DNA of 64,000 nucleotides from Bacteroidales bacterium (lineage in GTDB: Bacteria; Bacteroidota; Bacteroidia; Bacteroidales; UBA932). The notes under the pieces are model-generated. The model was not told the DNA's origin. It saw only the letters and a list, made by a program, of their open reading frames with translations, and searched no databases. A program made the position numbers and the translations under genes. This document shows, in pieces, positions 7,577-16,537 of this stretch (position 1 is its first letter; each line of letters opens with the position of its first letter). The DNA lies in assembly GCA_022653675.1 (NCBI GenBank), contig JALCST010000011.1, positions 1 through 64,000 of the forward strand, read 5' to 3'.

Positions 7577-9208
7577 TCAAGACTCTTTTTTCCGGTTTCT
7601 CTTGGTCTCTAGATCTATGCTCATGCTGTGCATTGCATCGAACAGGGCATCGGCTATGCGCTGTTTCTCTTCGGCTTTTGGACGGGATGGATCGAAGGTA
7701 ACGCTTGGGCCAATTCTCATTTTCTGATTCTTGCGGCTTATATAAATAGGATAGAATGTTATCTGCTTGCCGGTTTCCCGGTAATACAGGTTCCCGATCT
7801 GGGCGAAGCCGGTGTACAGTTGAGATACCCCTTCGCTTTCATACGATTTCTTTTCGGGGAAAAGCAGTATGTTGTCGTCCTGTTCCAATGCTTTCACCGT
7901 ATTGTTGAATGTTTCTATCACTTCTCTTACGCCGTCCCGGTATACGGGAATCGGTCTCATGGACTTCAGGACGTAAAGCACGATATTCTTGAAAATGCCC
8001 GGCAATTTCTTGCGTATTTTTACCGGGACCCAACCGAACATTCTGTTGATGCCCGGCCTCAACTGTGCTTCCACTTTCTCCGGCTCAAGCATCTTGTTGA
8101 TTATCCATGGCCTGAAAAAGAAGGGTAGATGCAAAACGCAAACGATGGGGCCGTAGATTTCGAGATGGTTGGAAACGAATACCACTGGCCCCTTGGATTC
8201 GTCCACGCTTTCGACATTTTCAGCCTTGCATCTGAAATACGGTTTTATTATCCATGCTATGACCCTTACACCGAACTTCTTGCGTTCGTTCGTGAGGTAT
8301 CTGGTCAAGGCTTTCTTGAAAGCCCCGACGTCCTCGTTCCTGTCTTTCCTCTCGGCGAAAAGGTGGAGACGTTTCGCCAGCGTGTCGTCCATCGGTTCCA
8401 CTACGGCTGCGAAGTAAGCACTGACCAGGAATATCAGAGGTGCGAGCAGCATGGAATCGTAAAAGATCTCTTCGGAAATATTGGCCAATGTGGCGGAAAC
8501 CGTCAGGATTATGAGAATGGCGGTGGAATAGGCCTGTCCCACGCAGATGCTGCGCTTGTCGAATGTATCCATTACCTCCGGATCCTTGTCCGCCACGTAT
8601 CCGAGCAGCATTTTCATGTTGGAGTGGAGGTTGTTCAGGATCGAGATCATTATGCAGAATGCGAAGCAGAAGAGTACCAGCGAAAGCCATAGGGAATGGA
8701 TGACCTTGAAATAGGTAAGCAGCGCGGTGGTGATCCATACCAGAACACCCGAAGCGAACATCGACGGGTCATCATATCTTGCATTCAATTTTCGGACTAT
8801 CAGAAAATAAAGCAGAAAGGTAACCACAATGGTGAATACGGCGAATATGGCTATTGCTGCGAGGGATATCCAAGGATTATCGCTGTAATGCATTACCAGG
8901 GTAATGAATGCGCAGTAAGTGAAAATGTCGTATGCGATGTAGAAGTTACTGCTCATCCTGTAGTAGTACTTGTAAGCAGTATTTTCGTTCGCTTCGCCAT
9001 AGACCGTGCGGCACTGGCGGTTCAATGCGGCCAAACTTATCAGATGCCTTATGAAAAGAAGGACCAGCATGCAGGAAGCTCCTAGCATGCCGTTGAGTCC
9101 GAGTGCGGTAAAGAGAAAAGCCGTCGCGAGTACCGCCGCACCGTAGACGGCAGTGCTCAGGACATATGTCTTTGAAAGATGAGGCATTTCTAAAACGGGA
9201 CCTTTCAT
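7577..9208 (-). CDS. Membrane acyltransferase-like protein with altered HX4D motif
   Basis: The 543-residue protein has an N-terminal half with about eight or nine hydrophobic helices and a C-terminal PlsC-like acyltransferase domain. The domain starts with VVFVSNHLEIYGPIV and continues with FPEKKS, equivalent to the FPEGTRS block. In the family the first block reads NHxxxxD, with His and Asp as catalytic pair. Here the expected Asp is a Gly and a Glu occurs two residues after His. It may use another acid, or bind without transferring an acyl chain. The -7 element TAACTTTG (minus strand, 9221-9214) ends 5 nt before the ATG. Likely role: envelope lipid or glycolipid acylation, uncertain. Confidence 0.65.
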   Translation of the reverse strand: MKGPVLEMPHLSKTYVLSTAVYGAAVLATAFLFTALGLNGMLGASCMLVLLFIRHLISLAALNRQCRTVYGEANENTAYKYYYRMSSNFYIAYDIFTYCAFITLVMHYSDNPWISLAAIAIFAVFTIVVTFLLYFLIVRKLNARYDDPSMFASGVLVWITTALLTYFKVIHSLWLSLVLFCFAFCIMISILNNLHSNMKMLLGYVADKDPEVMDTFDKRSICVGQAYSTAILIILTVSATLANISEEIFYDSMLLAPLIFLVSAYFAAVVEPMDDTLAKRLHLFAERKDRNEDVGAFKKALTRYLTNERKKFGVRVIAWIIKPYFRCKAENVESVDESKGPVVFVSNHLEIYGPIVCVLHLPFFFRPWIINKMLEPEKVEAQLRPGINRMFGWVPVKIRKKLPGIFKNIVLYVLKSMRPIPVYRDGVREVIETFNNTVKALEQDDNILLFPEKKSYESEGVSQLYTGFAQIGNLYYRETGKQITFYPIYISRKNQKMRIGPSVTFDPSRPKAEEKQRIADALFDAMHSMSIDLETKRNRKKES

Positions 9209-9213
9209 AGATG

Positions 9214-9250
9214 CAAAGTTAATAAAAGTGCTATGTTTTGTCTACATTTG
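9214..9250. promoter_or_regulatory. Divergent -7 promoter elements
   Basis: CAAAGTTA at 9214-9221 reads TAACTTTG on the minus strand for the acyltransferase gene. TACATTTG at 9243-9250 serves the FAD oxidoreductase gene on the plus strand. Neither has a clear TTTG at the -33 distance. Confidence 0.55.
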
Positions 9251-9275
9251 TAACCGTTCAGGCCGGTATCATCGT

Positions 9276-11336
9276 ATGGGTAATCTAGTTTTTATATTGC
9301 GTGCAGCTTCGGCTTCTGCCTGGATGCTTATTTCAATTGCCTTTTGTTCCGGGTGCGGAAGGAATATGCCTTTAGGAAAGAGTTACGACGTTTGCGTCTA
9401 CGGAGGGACTTCCGCCGGTGTAGTGGCCGCCGTGTCGGCAGCGCGCATGGGCTGTTCCGTACTTCTCCTGGAGCCTTCCGGTCATCTCGGAGGCATGACT
9501 TCCGGAGGTCTTGGATTCACGGACATAGGCAACGAACAGGTCGTTACCGGCATAGCCAGGCAGTTTTATCGCAAGATCGGTGCGCACTACGGTACATTTG
9601 AATGCTTGGCTTTCGAGCCGCACGTCGCAGACAGCGTTTTCCGAACATTGGCTTCTGAAAAAGGGATAACCCTGGTAACCGGGAAGAGGCTCGTAGGAGT
9701 CAACGTAGTGCGTGGCCGGATAATTTCTGCTGAAGTAGCCGATACCGGAAACGGTTCCTGCGTCGATCGTGTCCGGGCGAAGGAATGGATCGACTGTACT
9801 TACGAAGGGGATCTGATGGCTGCCTCCGGGGTGTCCTATGTGGTCGGGAGGGAATCCGACTCCACTTATGGCGAGACCTGCAACGGGGTACAGATGCGCG
9901 ACAAGCACCAGTTTCCCGATGGAGTGGACCCGTATTCGGTTAAAAATGATCCCGGCAGCGGTTTACTTTGGGGAATAGATACGATTCCGGATAAGTCGGC
10001 TAAGCAGGGAAGCGGGGATTCGGCAGTGCAGGCTTACAACTTCAGGGTTTGTCTGACCGACAGCGTTGAAAACATGATTCCCATTGACCGTCCGGAAGGC
10101 TACGACCCTTCGAGATACCGGTTGCTGGTGCGGCTGATTGAAGCGCAGCCGGACAAGCGCGATCTGGGCGATTACCTATATTTCGGGATGCTGAGGAACC
10201 GTAAGGCCGATATAAACGACAACGGCGCCTTTTCGACCGATATGATCGGTTACAGCCGTGCCTATCCGGAAGCGTCTTACGGTGACAGGAAGGATATTTT
10301 CCGCATGCACGAGGAATATACGAAAGGACTTCTATACTTTCTTGGACACGATCCGGAAGTTCCTTCCGGAATCAGGAAACAAATGCTGCGTTGGGGATAT
10401 CCCAAGGACGAATTCGTAAATGACGGGCATTGGCCTCCTCAGCTTTATGTCCGCGAAGCCAGGCGCATGTCGGGGGGATATGTAGTGACGCAATCCGACT
10501 GCGAGGGAAAGGTTTCTGTCGGTGACGGAATAGCTATGGCGGCATATGCCATGGATTCCCACAATTGCAGGCGCATGGTGATCGTCAAGGACGGAAAGGC
10601 GATGGTGAAGAACGAGGGAGATGTGCAGGCCGGAGGATATCCGCCTTACCGGATCCCTTACCGGGCCATAGTACCTTTGAGAGAAGAATGCGTGAATCTG
10701 CTTGTCCCCGTCTGTCTTTCCGCCAGCCATATCGCTTACGGTTCGATACGTATGGAACCGGTTTTTATGGTCCTCGGACAGTCGGCAGGGATGGCGGCGG
10801 CGCTTGCCGTCGAAGACCGGGTAGGATGCGTTCAGGATGTCGGGGTTGCCATGATCGGAGATATCATTTCTAAGGATCCGTATCTAGACGGTACCGCACC
10901 GGATGTCATTGTCGACGATTGTGATTCGGCCGTGAAGGCTACTTCGGGATGGGTGCTGCGGAAGCATGCCGGATGTTACGGGCCGACGTTTCGCGAGCTT
11001 GGTGTGGGCCCTCAGGCAACCCCCGGTCCTGAGGAGTGTGTGCGCTATGAAATCTCTGTCCCGAAAAGCGGTTTATATGATATTTACGCATACCAGTTGC
11101 GTTACATATGGAATCGTAGCCGGTACTGTACATACCGGTTGTGGAACGGAACGGAACACAAGGTGACCCTGGATCTTGGAAAGCTGTACTTCGAGGGGCA
11201 GACTTCGGGCGAATGGTCTCGGCTCGGCGAATTCTACTTCGAAAGGGACTCAGTCGCCGTCCTTACTCTTTCCGGGGAAGGAATTGACGGGACCGTTACC
11301 GCCGATGCGATATTGTTGACTTCAAAAAAAGAATAA
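9276..11336 (+). CDS. FAD-dependent oxidoreductase lipoprotein with C-terminal golvesin-like domain
   Basis: The 686-residue product starts with a lipoprotein signal (IAFCSGC; Cys near residue 26), so it should sit on an outer or inner membrane face. The N-terminal Rossmann motif SYDVCVYGGTSAGVVAAV, followed by GHLGGMTSGGLG, matches the FAD-dependent oxidoreductases of the PF12831 type. The family also shows ASHIAYGSIRMEP and LGQSAGMAAALA near residues 480-510. The last 140 residues (VDDCDSAVKATSGW onward) look like the golvesin/xanthan-lyase carbohydrate-binding-like domain. In Bacteroidetes such proteins accompany glycan loci, but the substrate is unknown. ATG 9276 is used because an earlier start overlaps the promoter. 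A HAD gene follows after 1 nt. Confidence 0.75.
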   Translation: MGNLVFILRAASASAWMLISIAFCSGCGRNMPLGKSYDVCVYGGTSAGVVAAVSAARMGCSVLLLEPSGHLGGMTSGGLGFTDIGNEQVVTGIARQFYRKIGAHYGTFECLAFEPHVADSVFRTLASEKGITLVTGKRLVGVNVVRGRIISAEVADTGNGSCVDRVRAKEWIDCTYEGDLMAASGVSYVVGRESDSTYGETCNGVQMRDKHQFPDGVDPYSVKNDPGSGLLWGIDTIPDKSAKQGSGDSAVQAYNFRVCLTDSVENMIPIDRPEGYDPSRYRLLVRLIEAQPDKRDLGDYLYFGMLRNRKADINDNGAFSTDMIGYSRAYPEASYGDRKDIFRMHEEYTKGLLYFLGHDPEVPSGIRKQMLRWGYPKDEFVNDGHWPPQLYVREARRMSGGYVVTQSDCEGKVSVGDGIAMAAYAMDSHNCRRMVIVKDGKAMVKNEGDVQAGGYPPYRIPYRAIVPLREECVNLLVPVCLSASHIAYGSIRMEPVFMVLGQSAGMAAALAVEDRVGCVQDVGVAMIGDIISKDPYLDGTAPDVIVDDCDSAVKATSGWVLRKHAGCYGPTFRELGVGPQATPGPEECVRYEISVPKSGLYDIYAYQLRYIWNRSRYCTYRLWNGTEHKVTLDLGKLYFEGQTSGEWSRLGEFYFERDSVAVLTLSGEGIDGTVTADAILLTSKKE

Positions 11337-11337
11337 A

Positions 11338-12027
11338 ATGAAATTACATCAATACGAATTTTATCTGTTCGACATTGACAGGACACTCTTCGATTTCGAG
11401 ACTAACGCCAAGGCTTCGATGAAGATGTGTCTGGCGGATTTCGACGTGCCGGTAGGGGATTATGAAAAGTTCTGGGCGGATTACCAAGTGATAAACAAGC
11501 ATTACTGGAACCTTTACGAAAGCGGCAAGATAGATAAGGATACCTTGAGAAGCCAGCGGATATACCAGGCGATAAAGCAGATACTCGGTATCGACGACCA
11601 GGGGTTCTCGAATCGTCTTGAGGCCGGATATCTGTGGCACATGGGTGAAATGAATGGCATGATGCCGCATGCGAAGGAGGTCGTTGTGGAACTGAAACGG
11701 CGTGGCAAGCGTTTGGGAATCGTATCGAACGGATTCCATGAGGTTCAGTACCGCAAGCTCCGCACATGCGGCATCAGGGAATATTTCGATGTGGTGGCGA
11801 TATCCGACGAAATAGGTGTGGTGAAACCGGCTCCCGGCATATTCGGTTATGCTATGAATGTTCTCGGAGGCACGAAAGGGAATACCATCATGGTAGGTGA
11901 TGATCCGGAAGTAGACATCGAAGGGGCGCAGGTGTTCGGGATAGACCAGTATTATTACAATCCCGGTCATGTTCCTTGCGACTGCGCCCCTACGTATGAG
12001 GGTGACGACTTGAGGGATCTCCTTTAG
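11338..12027 (+). CDS. HAD hydrolase, YjjG-type 5'-nucleotidase
   Basis: The 229-residue cytoplasmic protein carries all HAD phosphatase motifs: FDIDRTLFDF (nucleophile and acid Asp), VSNGFHEVQ (motif II), VVKPAPGIF (motif III Lys) and MVGDDPEVDIEGA (motif IV acid pair). The large helical cap between motifs I and II and the NGFHEVQ segment fit the YjjG/PynA nucleotidase group, which hydrolyses pyrimidine nucleotides including non-canonical ones. The ATG is 1 nt after the preceding stop, which implies cotranscription and probably translational coupling with the FAD lipoprotein. Some relatives have other phosphate ester substrates. Confidence 0.82.
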   Translation: MKLHQYEFYLFDIDRTLFDFETNAKASMKMCLADFDVPVGDYEKFWADYQVINKHYWNLYESGKIDKDTLRSQRIYQAIKQILGIDDQGFSNRLEAGYLWHMGEMNGMMPHAKEVVVELKRRGKRLGIVSNGFHEVQYRKLRTCGIREYFDVVAISDEIGVVKPAPGIFGYAMNVLGGTKGNTIMVGDDPEVDIEGAQVFGIDQYYYNPGHVPCDCAPTYEGDDLRDLL

Positions 12028-12030
12028 CTG

Positions 12031-12456
12031 TCAGGCTACCAGTGGTCCGTTAACTATTTTCATTAGAAGTTTCTGGAGGGATTCCTCTTCCTTTGCATCG
12101 AGATGGCTTCTGATACGTTTAAGGTAAGATGCCTGTATGTCGCGCCAGCTCGTGCAGATCTCCTTCCCTTTTTCAGTCAGGGCGATTCTTGCGCTTCGCT
12201 TGTCCCTTTCCAACTTCCTTCGTGAGACGAATCCGGAATCTTCCATGCGCTTTATTTGTGAGGAAATGGTAGCCTTAGTCAGGTTGAGGGTTTTTGCAAG
12301 TTCAGAGACGGTTGTTTGACCCTTGTTGTCTATGGTTCTCAGATATGAGAGCTGTAAATATGTCAGCCCCTTTCCCTTCAAACCGTTGGCGACACGTGAA
12401 GATGATTTGAATAGATAGTCCTCTATGACGCTTATGGGATCAACTTCCGAATCCAT
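12031..12456 (-). CDS. MarR-family transcriptional regulator
   Basis: The 141-residue protein has a winged helix-turn-helix: LRTIDNKGQTTVSELAKTLNLTKATISSQIKRMEDSGFVSRRK, with recognition helix near residues 68-82 and the wing RDKRSARIALTEKGKEI after it. This is the MarR architecture; such dimers bind short palindromes and release on ligand or oxidant. It lies 18 nt downstream of the radical SAM gene on the same strand, so the two should be cotranscribed. The perfect inverted repeat at 13981-14000, overlapping the promoter of that operon, is its probable site, giving autoregulation and possibly control of the divergent uvrA-like gene. The ligand is unknown. Confidence 0.88.
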   Translation of the reverse strand: MDSEVDPISVIEDYLFKSSSRVANGLKGKGLTYLQLSYLRTIDNKGQTTVSELAKTLNLTKATISSQIKRMEDSGFVSRRKLERDKRSARIALTEKGKEICTSWRDIQASYLKRIRSHLDAKEEESLQKLLMKIVNGPLVA

Positions 12457-12474
12457 GCTGCAAATATAGCCCGA

Positions 12475-13938
12475 TTAATTGTTTCCGGGCGCTTTTTTTT
12501 CTTTTTCCTTAACTTCAGCCTTGAGATATTCTTTTTCCCAGATAGGTTGGGTAAGATCGCTCAGCTCGCGGTCGTAGTCATCGAAGTGTTTCACATATTC
12601 TTCTTCCGACATTATGTCCTGTGCAACTTCGTTCTCACCGTTCGTGTTGTCTGTAAGGATTGCTTTTTTGAAATTAAGATAGTGATCCCTTATAGAGCAC
12701 GGCATCAACAGGTTGCTCGAATGCATCTTGTCGTTCAGGCTGTATTCGTTCTGCCATTTGCGACCATTCTTCATGAGGGTACTTTCGTATGCGTCCTCCA
12801 GGGTCTTGCCTTCGTCGTAGAGTTTGAGTATGTTGTCGGTATAATAAGGTACGAAAACGCACGGCATGACATTGCCGTTCCAGTCTATGTAAACGTATCC
12901 GCCGTTTCCACCATATGCCACGCATCCGCTTGCAAGGACACCGCTGTTCCAAAAATCGGCTACACAGTGTTTTTTGTCGTGCATCTGATGTTCCCATTCC
13001 CTATAGAGGCGTACCCTGTCCTTAGGTTGTACCATAAGGTCGAAGACGTCTTTTCCGCGGCCTATCGGCATGAACTGGAACTGCCACATGTAGGATATTC
13101 CCTGCTGTTCGAAATAGAAATCGTAGAATTTGTCCTCAAGCAGAAGTTCCGCATTTTTCGATGTGGAGGTAACCGATACACCGAAAGGAACCCCGACTTC
13201 GCGCAGGTTTGCGAATGCCTGCAGTATCTTGGCATAGGTCCCCTTTCCGCGCCTGGCATCCGTCTCTGCCTCGTAACCTTCGACGGAAATGGCAGGCGAT
13301 GCGTTTCCGAGCTCGGCGAGCCTGGCTGCGGTTTTCTTGTCAATCAGGGTGCTGTTGGTGTAAAACATGAAGTACATGTCCGGATATTTCGCGAACAGGT
13401 CGAGAAGACCCTTGTCCCCATCCTTGTACATAAGTGGTTCGCCTCCACTGACCACTACGAATGTTCCGCCGGTTATGTCCCTGAATTCGCGGACTATTCT
13501 GTCTGTTACGTCGAAGGAGAGGTGTGGTGAAGTATGGGGATCGCTGCATGCATAACATCCAGAGCAGTGCAGGTTGCATGCCTGAGAAGGTGAAATTACC
13601 AGAAAGCTCGGGGCGTTGTATCCGTGTTTATCGATATAGCTGTCGTTCGCTTTCTGTTTTTCTACGTTCGCACTCATCATTCCGTCGTATGCGAATATGT
13701 TGACCAGCTTGTCGATGGCTTCTTTGGAAATGTCGTGTTTCCTTATGTTCTTCATCAGGCAGTTTATGAGTGCGCTTACGAAGTCGTATTTCTTTTCTTG
13801 TACGGCCGGCAGGTTTTTGGTATTGTTTGTAACGATGTTTTTGTAAAGTGCTTTTTCGATCTCTTTGACCAACATGGGACTGAGAACGGGATTCTGGGTC
13901 GCTTTGGTCATGAATTCGAGCATTTTTTTGGTATCCAT
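12475..13938 (-). CDS. Radical SAM protein 1 with C-terminal cysteine region (MarR-linked)
   Basis: The 487-residue cytoplasmic protein has a ~110-residue N-terminal helical region, then the radical SAM core with ACNLHCSGC around residues 118-126 (CxxxCxxC, which binds the 4Fe-4S cluster) and VVSGGEPLM (GGE motif for SAM). C-terminal cysteines in GCVAYGG, MPCVF and LMPCSIRD (about residues 337, 360 and 411) resemble SPASM-type auxiliary cluster ligands. The segment YMWQFQFMPIGRGK is shared with the paralogue at 16765-18189. Relatives modify peptides or small molecules; no precursor peptide is visible nearby. It is first in an operon with marR, under a promoter overlapped by a palindrome. Product unknown. 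Confidence 0.85.
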   Translation of the reverse strand: MDTKKMLEFMTKATQNPVLSPMLVKEIEKALYKNIVTNNTKNLPAVQEKKYDFVSALINCLMKNIRKHDISKEAIDKLVNIFAYDGMMSANVEKQKANDSYIDKHGYNAPSFLVISPSQACNLHCSGCYACSDPHTSPHLSFDVTDRIVREFRDITGGTFVVVSGGEPLMYKDGDKGLLDLFAKYPDMYFMFYTNSTLIDKKTAARLAELGNASPAISVEGYEAETDARRGKGTYAKILQAFANLREVGVPFGVSVTSTSKNAELLLEDKFYDFYFEQQGISYMWQFQFMPIGRGKDVFDLMVQPKDRVRLYREWEHQMHDKKHCVADFWNSGVLASGCVAYGGNGGYVYIDWNGNVMPCVFVPYYTDNILKLYDEGKTLEDAYESTLMKNGRKWQNEYSLNDKMHSSNLLMPCSIRDHYLNFKKAILTDNTNGENEVAQDIMSEEEYVKHFDDYDRELSDLTQPIWEKEYLKAEVKEKEKKAPGNN

Positions 13939-13974
13939 TTTATTATAGTATTAATATTAGATTAATTATTTCGA

Positions 13975-13982
13975 CAAAAGTA
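13975..13982 (-). promoter_or_regulatory. -7 promoter element of the radical SAM-marR operon
   Basis: CAAAAGTA on the plus strand reads TACTTTTG on the minus strand, a full match to TAnnTTTG, about 36 nt upstream of the radical SAM ATG. No clear TTTG lies at the -33 position; that space is filled by the inverted repeat 13981-14000. Confidence 0.6.
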
Positions 13983-14000
13983 GTTAGATTATTCTAACTA
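13981..14000. promoter_or_regulatory. Probable MarR operator
   Basis: TAGTTAGATTATTCTAACTA consists of perfect 8-bp arms around a 4-nt centre. Size and symmetry fit MarR-family operators. It overlaps the -7 element of the radical SAM-marR operon and lies between that gene and the divergent uvrA-like gene, so one bound dimer would block the promoter. Confidence 0.65.
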
Positions 14001-14110
14001 TATACGGGATCAAATGTTTGTTTTTTCCTAATAAATCGTGAAAAACGCTTATTTCATGTTTTTTTATTGCTGTTTTACGTTTACGATGAGTTGGAAATAT
14101 TCAGTTATAT

Positions 14111-14123
14111 TTACGATTCGTAA
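14111..14123. promoter_or_regulatory. Palindrome upstream of the uvrA-like gene
   Basis: TTACGATTCGTAA is a perfect 13-bp palindrome ending 9 nt before the uvrA-like ATG and overlapping the -7-like TATATTTA (14106-14113). Its sequence differs from the palindrome at 13981, so a second regulator or an mRNA structure is possible. Confidence 0.45.
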
Positions 14124-14132
14124 TCATCATAT

Positions 14133-16424
14133 ATGGATCGAATCAAAATATTCCATGCCTGCGAAAACAACCTTAAGGACATTTCGCTCGAGATCCCGAA
14201 AAAGCGGATCACTGTTTTCACCGGGGTATCCGGTTCGGGCAAGACCTCCCTTTGCCTGGATACCATTGCGGCTGAATCGCGAAGGGAACTGAACGACACT
14301 TTTCCAAGTTTCGTCCAGCAATATCTGCCAAAATATGGCAGGCCGAAGGTGGAAAGGATCGAGAATCTTCCTGTTACAATACTCATAGAACAGAAAAAAC
14401 CTTCTCCGAACAGCCGTTCGACGGTAGGCACCTATACGGATATATATGCCTTGCTGCGGCTGCTCTTTTCCCGTGTAGGGAAGCCTTTCATAGGTTATTC
14501 GGATTGCTTTTCATTCAACCATCCTGCTGGCAGCTGCCCGCGTTGCGGTGGCCTCGGAACCGTGACGGACCTGGACATACACAAGCTCGTGGATTTCGAC
14601 AAATGCCTAAACGACGTGGATGTTATCCATTTCCCGACATTCACTACCGGTGCCTGGCGCTGGAAGCGTTACGCATACAGCGGTCTGTTCGATCTCGACA
14701 AGAAAATCCGCAATTACAGCAGGGAGGAACTCGACCTGTTTCTCTATTCGCCGCAGGTCAAGCTCAAGGATCCCCCTCCTAACTGGCCTAAATCGGCGAA
14801 GTTCGAAGGCATATATCCCCGTATGTACCGCAGCATAATCCCGACCAAGGAGGGGAAGCGGCAGAAAAAGGTGCTCGATCTCATGGCCTGTACCACGGTT
14901 TGTCCCGAATGCCACGGGACGCGTGTCAATGCCAGGGTCCGCAGTTGCCTGATAAACGGCCGCAACATAGCCGAGGTCGTGGATATGCCGATATCGGAAG
15001 CGGTCAGGTTCGTCGCTTCGGTGGAAGATCCTCTTGCACCGGACTTGAAGGAGGAGTTATACAAACGTTTGAAAGCGCTTGAGGAGATAGGATTGGGTTA
15101 CATCTCCCTAAGCCGTGCGACCGGTACCCTGTCCGGTGGCGAGGCCCAGAGGATCAAGATTGCGAAATACATAAATTCCGCACTCACGGATATGGCCTAT
15201 GTTCTCGACGAGCCGAGTGCGGGACTCCATCCTCAGGATATCTCCCGTATGCAGGCGTCGCTTCGCGGGCTTCGCGACCACGGGAATTCCGTGATGATCG
15301 TGGAGCATAACAGGGATATAATTTCCATGGCCGACCACATAGTGGACGTTGGTCCGGCTGCGGGAAGTCACGGCGGCGAGATAATGTTCCAGGGAGATTA
15401 CGAAGGCCTGCTCAGTTCCGCGACGGTCACCGGCAGGATGCTCAGGCAGCATATCGCGCTTAAGGACGAGGAGAGTCCGCTTAGAACCCCGTCCGGATTT
15501 TTCCACGTCGAACATGCCACATTACATAACCTGAAGGACGTCGCAGTGGATTTGCCGAAAGGCGTCCTGACGGTGATAGCCGGGGTTGCCGGTTCTGGTA
15601 AAAGTTCCCTCATGGAATACTTCCAGACCAATTATTGTCCCGAAGCCGTTTTCATAGGCCAAAAGGATATAGGTATAAACATGCGTTCCACCCCGGCCAC
15701 CTATCTGGGGATATCCGATACCATAAGGCTTCTCTTCGCCAAGGAGAACGGGGTATCTTCGCAACTCTTCTCGTTCAATTCGCTCGGCGCCTGCCCGGCA
15801 TGCAAGGGAAAGGGTATCATTGTCTCGGATATGGCCTTCATGGAATCCATAGAGACCGTATGCGACGTATGTCATGGTACCAGATACTCCGGGGAAGCGT
15901 TGAAATACAAGTTCCATGGAAGGAATATAGCGGAGGTGATGGACATGTCGGTGGAAGAGGCATACGATTTCTTTATGGCCGCACGTGTTTCCCTGTCAGG
16001 GAACGGCGTTCTTTTCGGGCCAAGGTTGCAATCTCTCATGAAAGTAGGCCTTGGTTACCTTCATTTGAACCAGGCCATGACGACACTTTCCGGAGGGGAG
16101 CTACAGCGGGTGAAACTGGCTAGCCAATTGTATCGCAGGGGAGATGTGTTCATCCTCGACGAACCGACGGACGGGCTTCACCTCGACGATGTCCGGAAGC
16201 TCCTCGACCTTTTCAACGAAATGACCGATTCCGGCAATACGCTTTATCTCATCGAACACAGTTTGGATGTTATGGCCCAGGCTGATTACATAGTGGAAAT
16301 CGGTCCGGGAGGCGGTGACGACGGCGGCGAACTTATTTTCTCCGGCACCCCACGCTCCATGCTTTCTTGCGCCGGTTCGGTGACCGCCCCTTTCCTGCGC
16401 GCCGCCCTTGATAATTCGCAATAA
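14133..16424 (+). CDS. UvrA-like ABC ATPase (UvrA2/drug-resistance type)
   Basis: This 763-residue protein has two ABC ATPase halves: Walker A GVSGSGKTSL and GVAGSGKSSL, signatures LSGGEAQRIK and LSGGELQRVK, and Walker B YVLDEPSAGLHP and FILDEPTDGLHL. UvrA-type zinc-finger cysteine pairs occur in CPRCGG, CPECHG, CPACKG and CDVCHG. It is about 180 residues shorter than canonical UvrA, fitting the UvrA2 group, which lacks the UvrB-binding insertion. UvrA2 proteins are linked to damage tolerance and to self-protection against DNA-binding antibiotics. It diverges from the radical SAM-marR operon across two palindromes and may be coregulated. Whether it acts in excision repair here is unknown. Confidence 0.88.
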   Translation: MDRIKIFHACENNLKDISLEIPKKRITVFTGVSGSGKTSLCLDTIAAESRRELNDTFPSFVQQYLPKYGRPKVERIENLPVTILIEQKKPSPNSRSTVGTYTDIYALLRLLFSRVGKPFIGYSDCFSFNHPAGSCPRCGGLGTVTDLDIHKLVDFDKCLNDVDVIHFPTFTTGAWRWKRYAYSGLFDLDKKIRNYSREELDLFLYSPQVKLKDPPPNWPKSAKFEGIYPRMYRSIIPTKEGKRQKKVLDLMACTTVCPECHGTRVNARVRSCLINGRNIAEVVDMPISEAVRFVASVEDPLAPDLKEELYKRLKALEEIGLGYISLSRATGTLSGGEAQRIKIAKYINSALTDMAYVLDEPSAGLHPQDISRMQASLRGLRDHGNSVMIVEHNRDIISMADHIVDVGPAAGSHGGEIMFQGDYEGLLSSATVTGRMLRQHIALKDEESPLRTPSGFFHVEHATLHNLKDVAVDLPKGVLTVIAGVAGSGKSSLMEYFQTNYCPEAVFIGQKDIGINMRSTPATYLGISDTIRLLFAKENGVSSQLFSFNSLGACPACKGKGIIVSDMAFMESIETVCDVCHGTRYSGEALKYKFHGRNIAEVMDMSVEEAYDFFMAARVSLSGNGVLFGPRLQSLMKVGLGYLHLNQAMTTLSGGELQRVKLASQLYRRGDVFILDEPTDGLHLDDVRKLLDLFNEMTDSGNTLYLIEHSLDVMAQADYIVEIGPGGGDDGGELIFSGTPRSMLSCAGSVTAPFLRAALDNSQ

Positions 16425-16475
16425 TCAGTCAGACCATGATTATTTACTGTCGTCGGTCAAGGTTTACTAGACCCA

Positions 16476-16492
16476 ACCGGAGCTTCGACACC
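16476..16492 (+). repeat. Dispersed 17-nt repeat, copy A
   Basis: ACCGGAGCTTCGACACC lies between the uvrA-like gene and the tRNA terminator. It matches copy B (61507-61523, minus) at 16 of 17 positions and shares a longer identical core with copy C. See the finding on dispersed repeats. Confidence 0.5.
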
Positions 16493-16495
16493 TTC

Positions 16496-16533
16496 AAACA
16501 AAAACAGGGTGCCGAAAAGAACTTTCAGCACCC
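16496..16533 (-). terminator. Rho-independent terminator of tRNA-Met
   Basis: On the minus strand GGGTGC and GCACCC (16533-16528 and 16512-16507) pair, with further pairing inside, and are followed by TGTTTTTGTTTG. It starts 5 nt after the tRNA 3' end. Confidence 0.8.
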
Positions 16534-16537
16534 CTTG

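Noticed and set aside
9228..9275. Longer N-terminus of the FAD oxidoreductase (start at 9228)
   Set aside because: The upstream part overlaps the -7 element TACATTTG and has no signal-peptide character; the lipoprotein signal starts at 9276.
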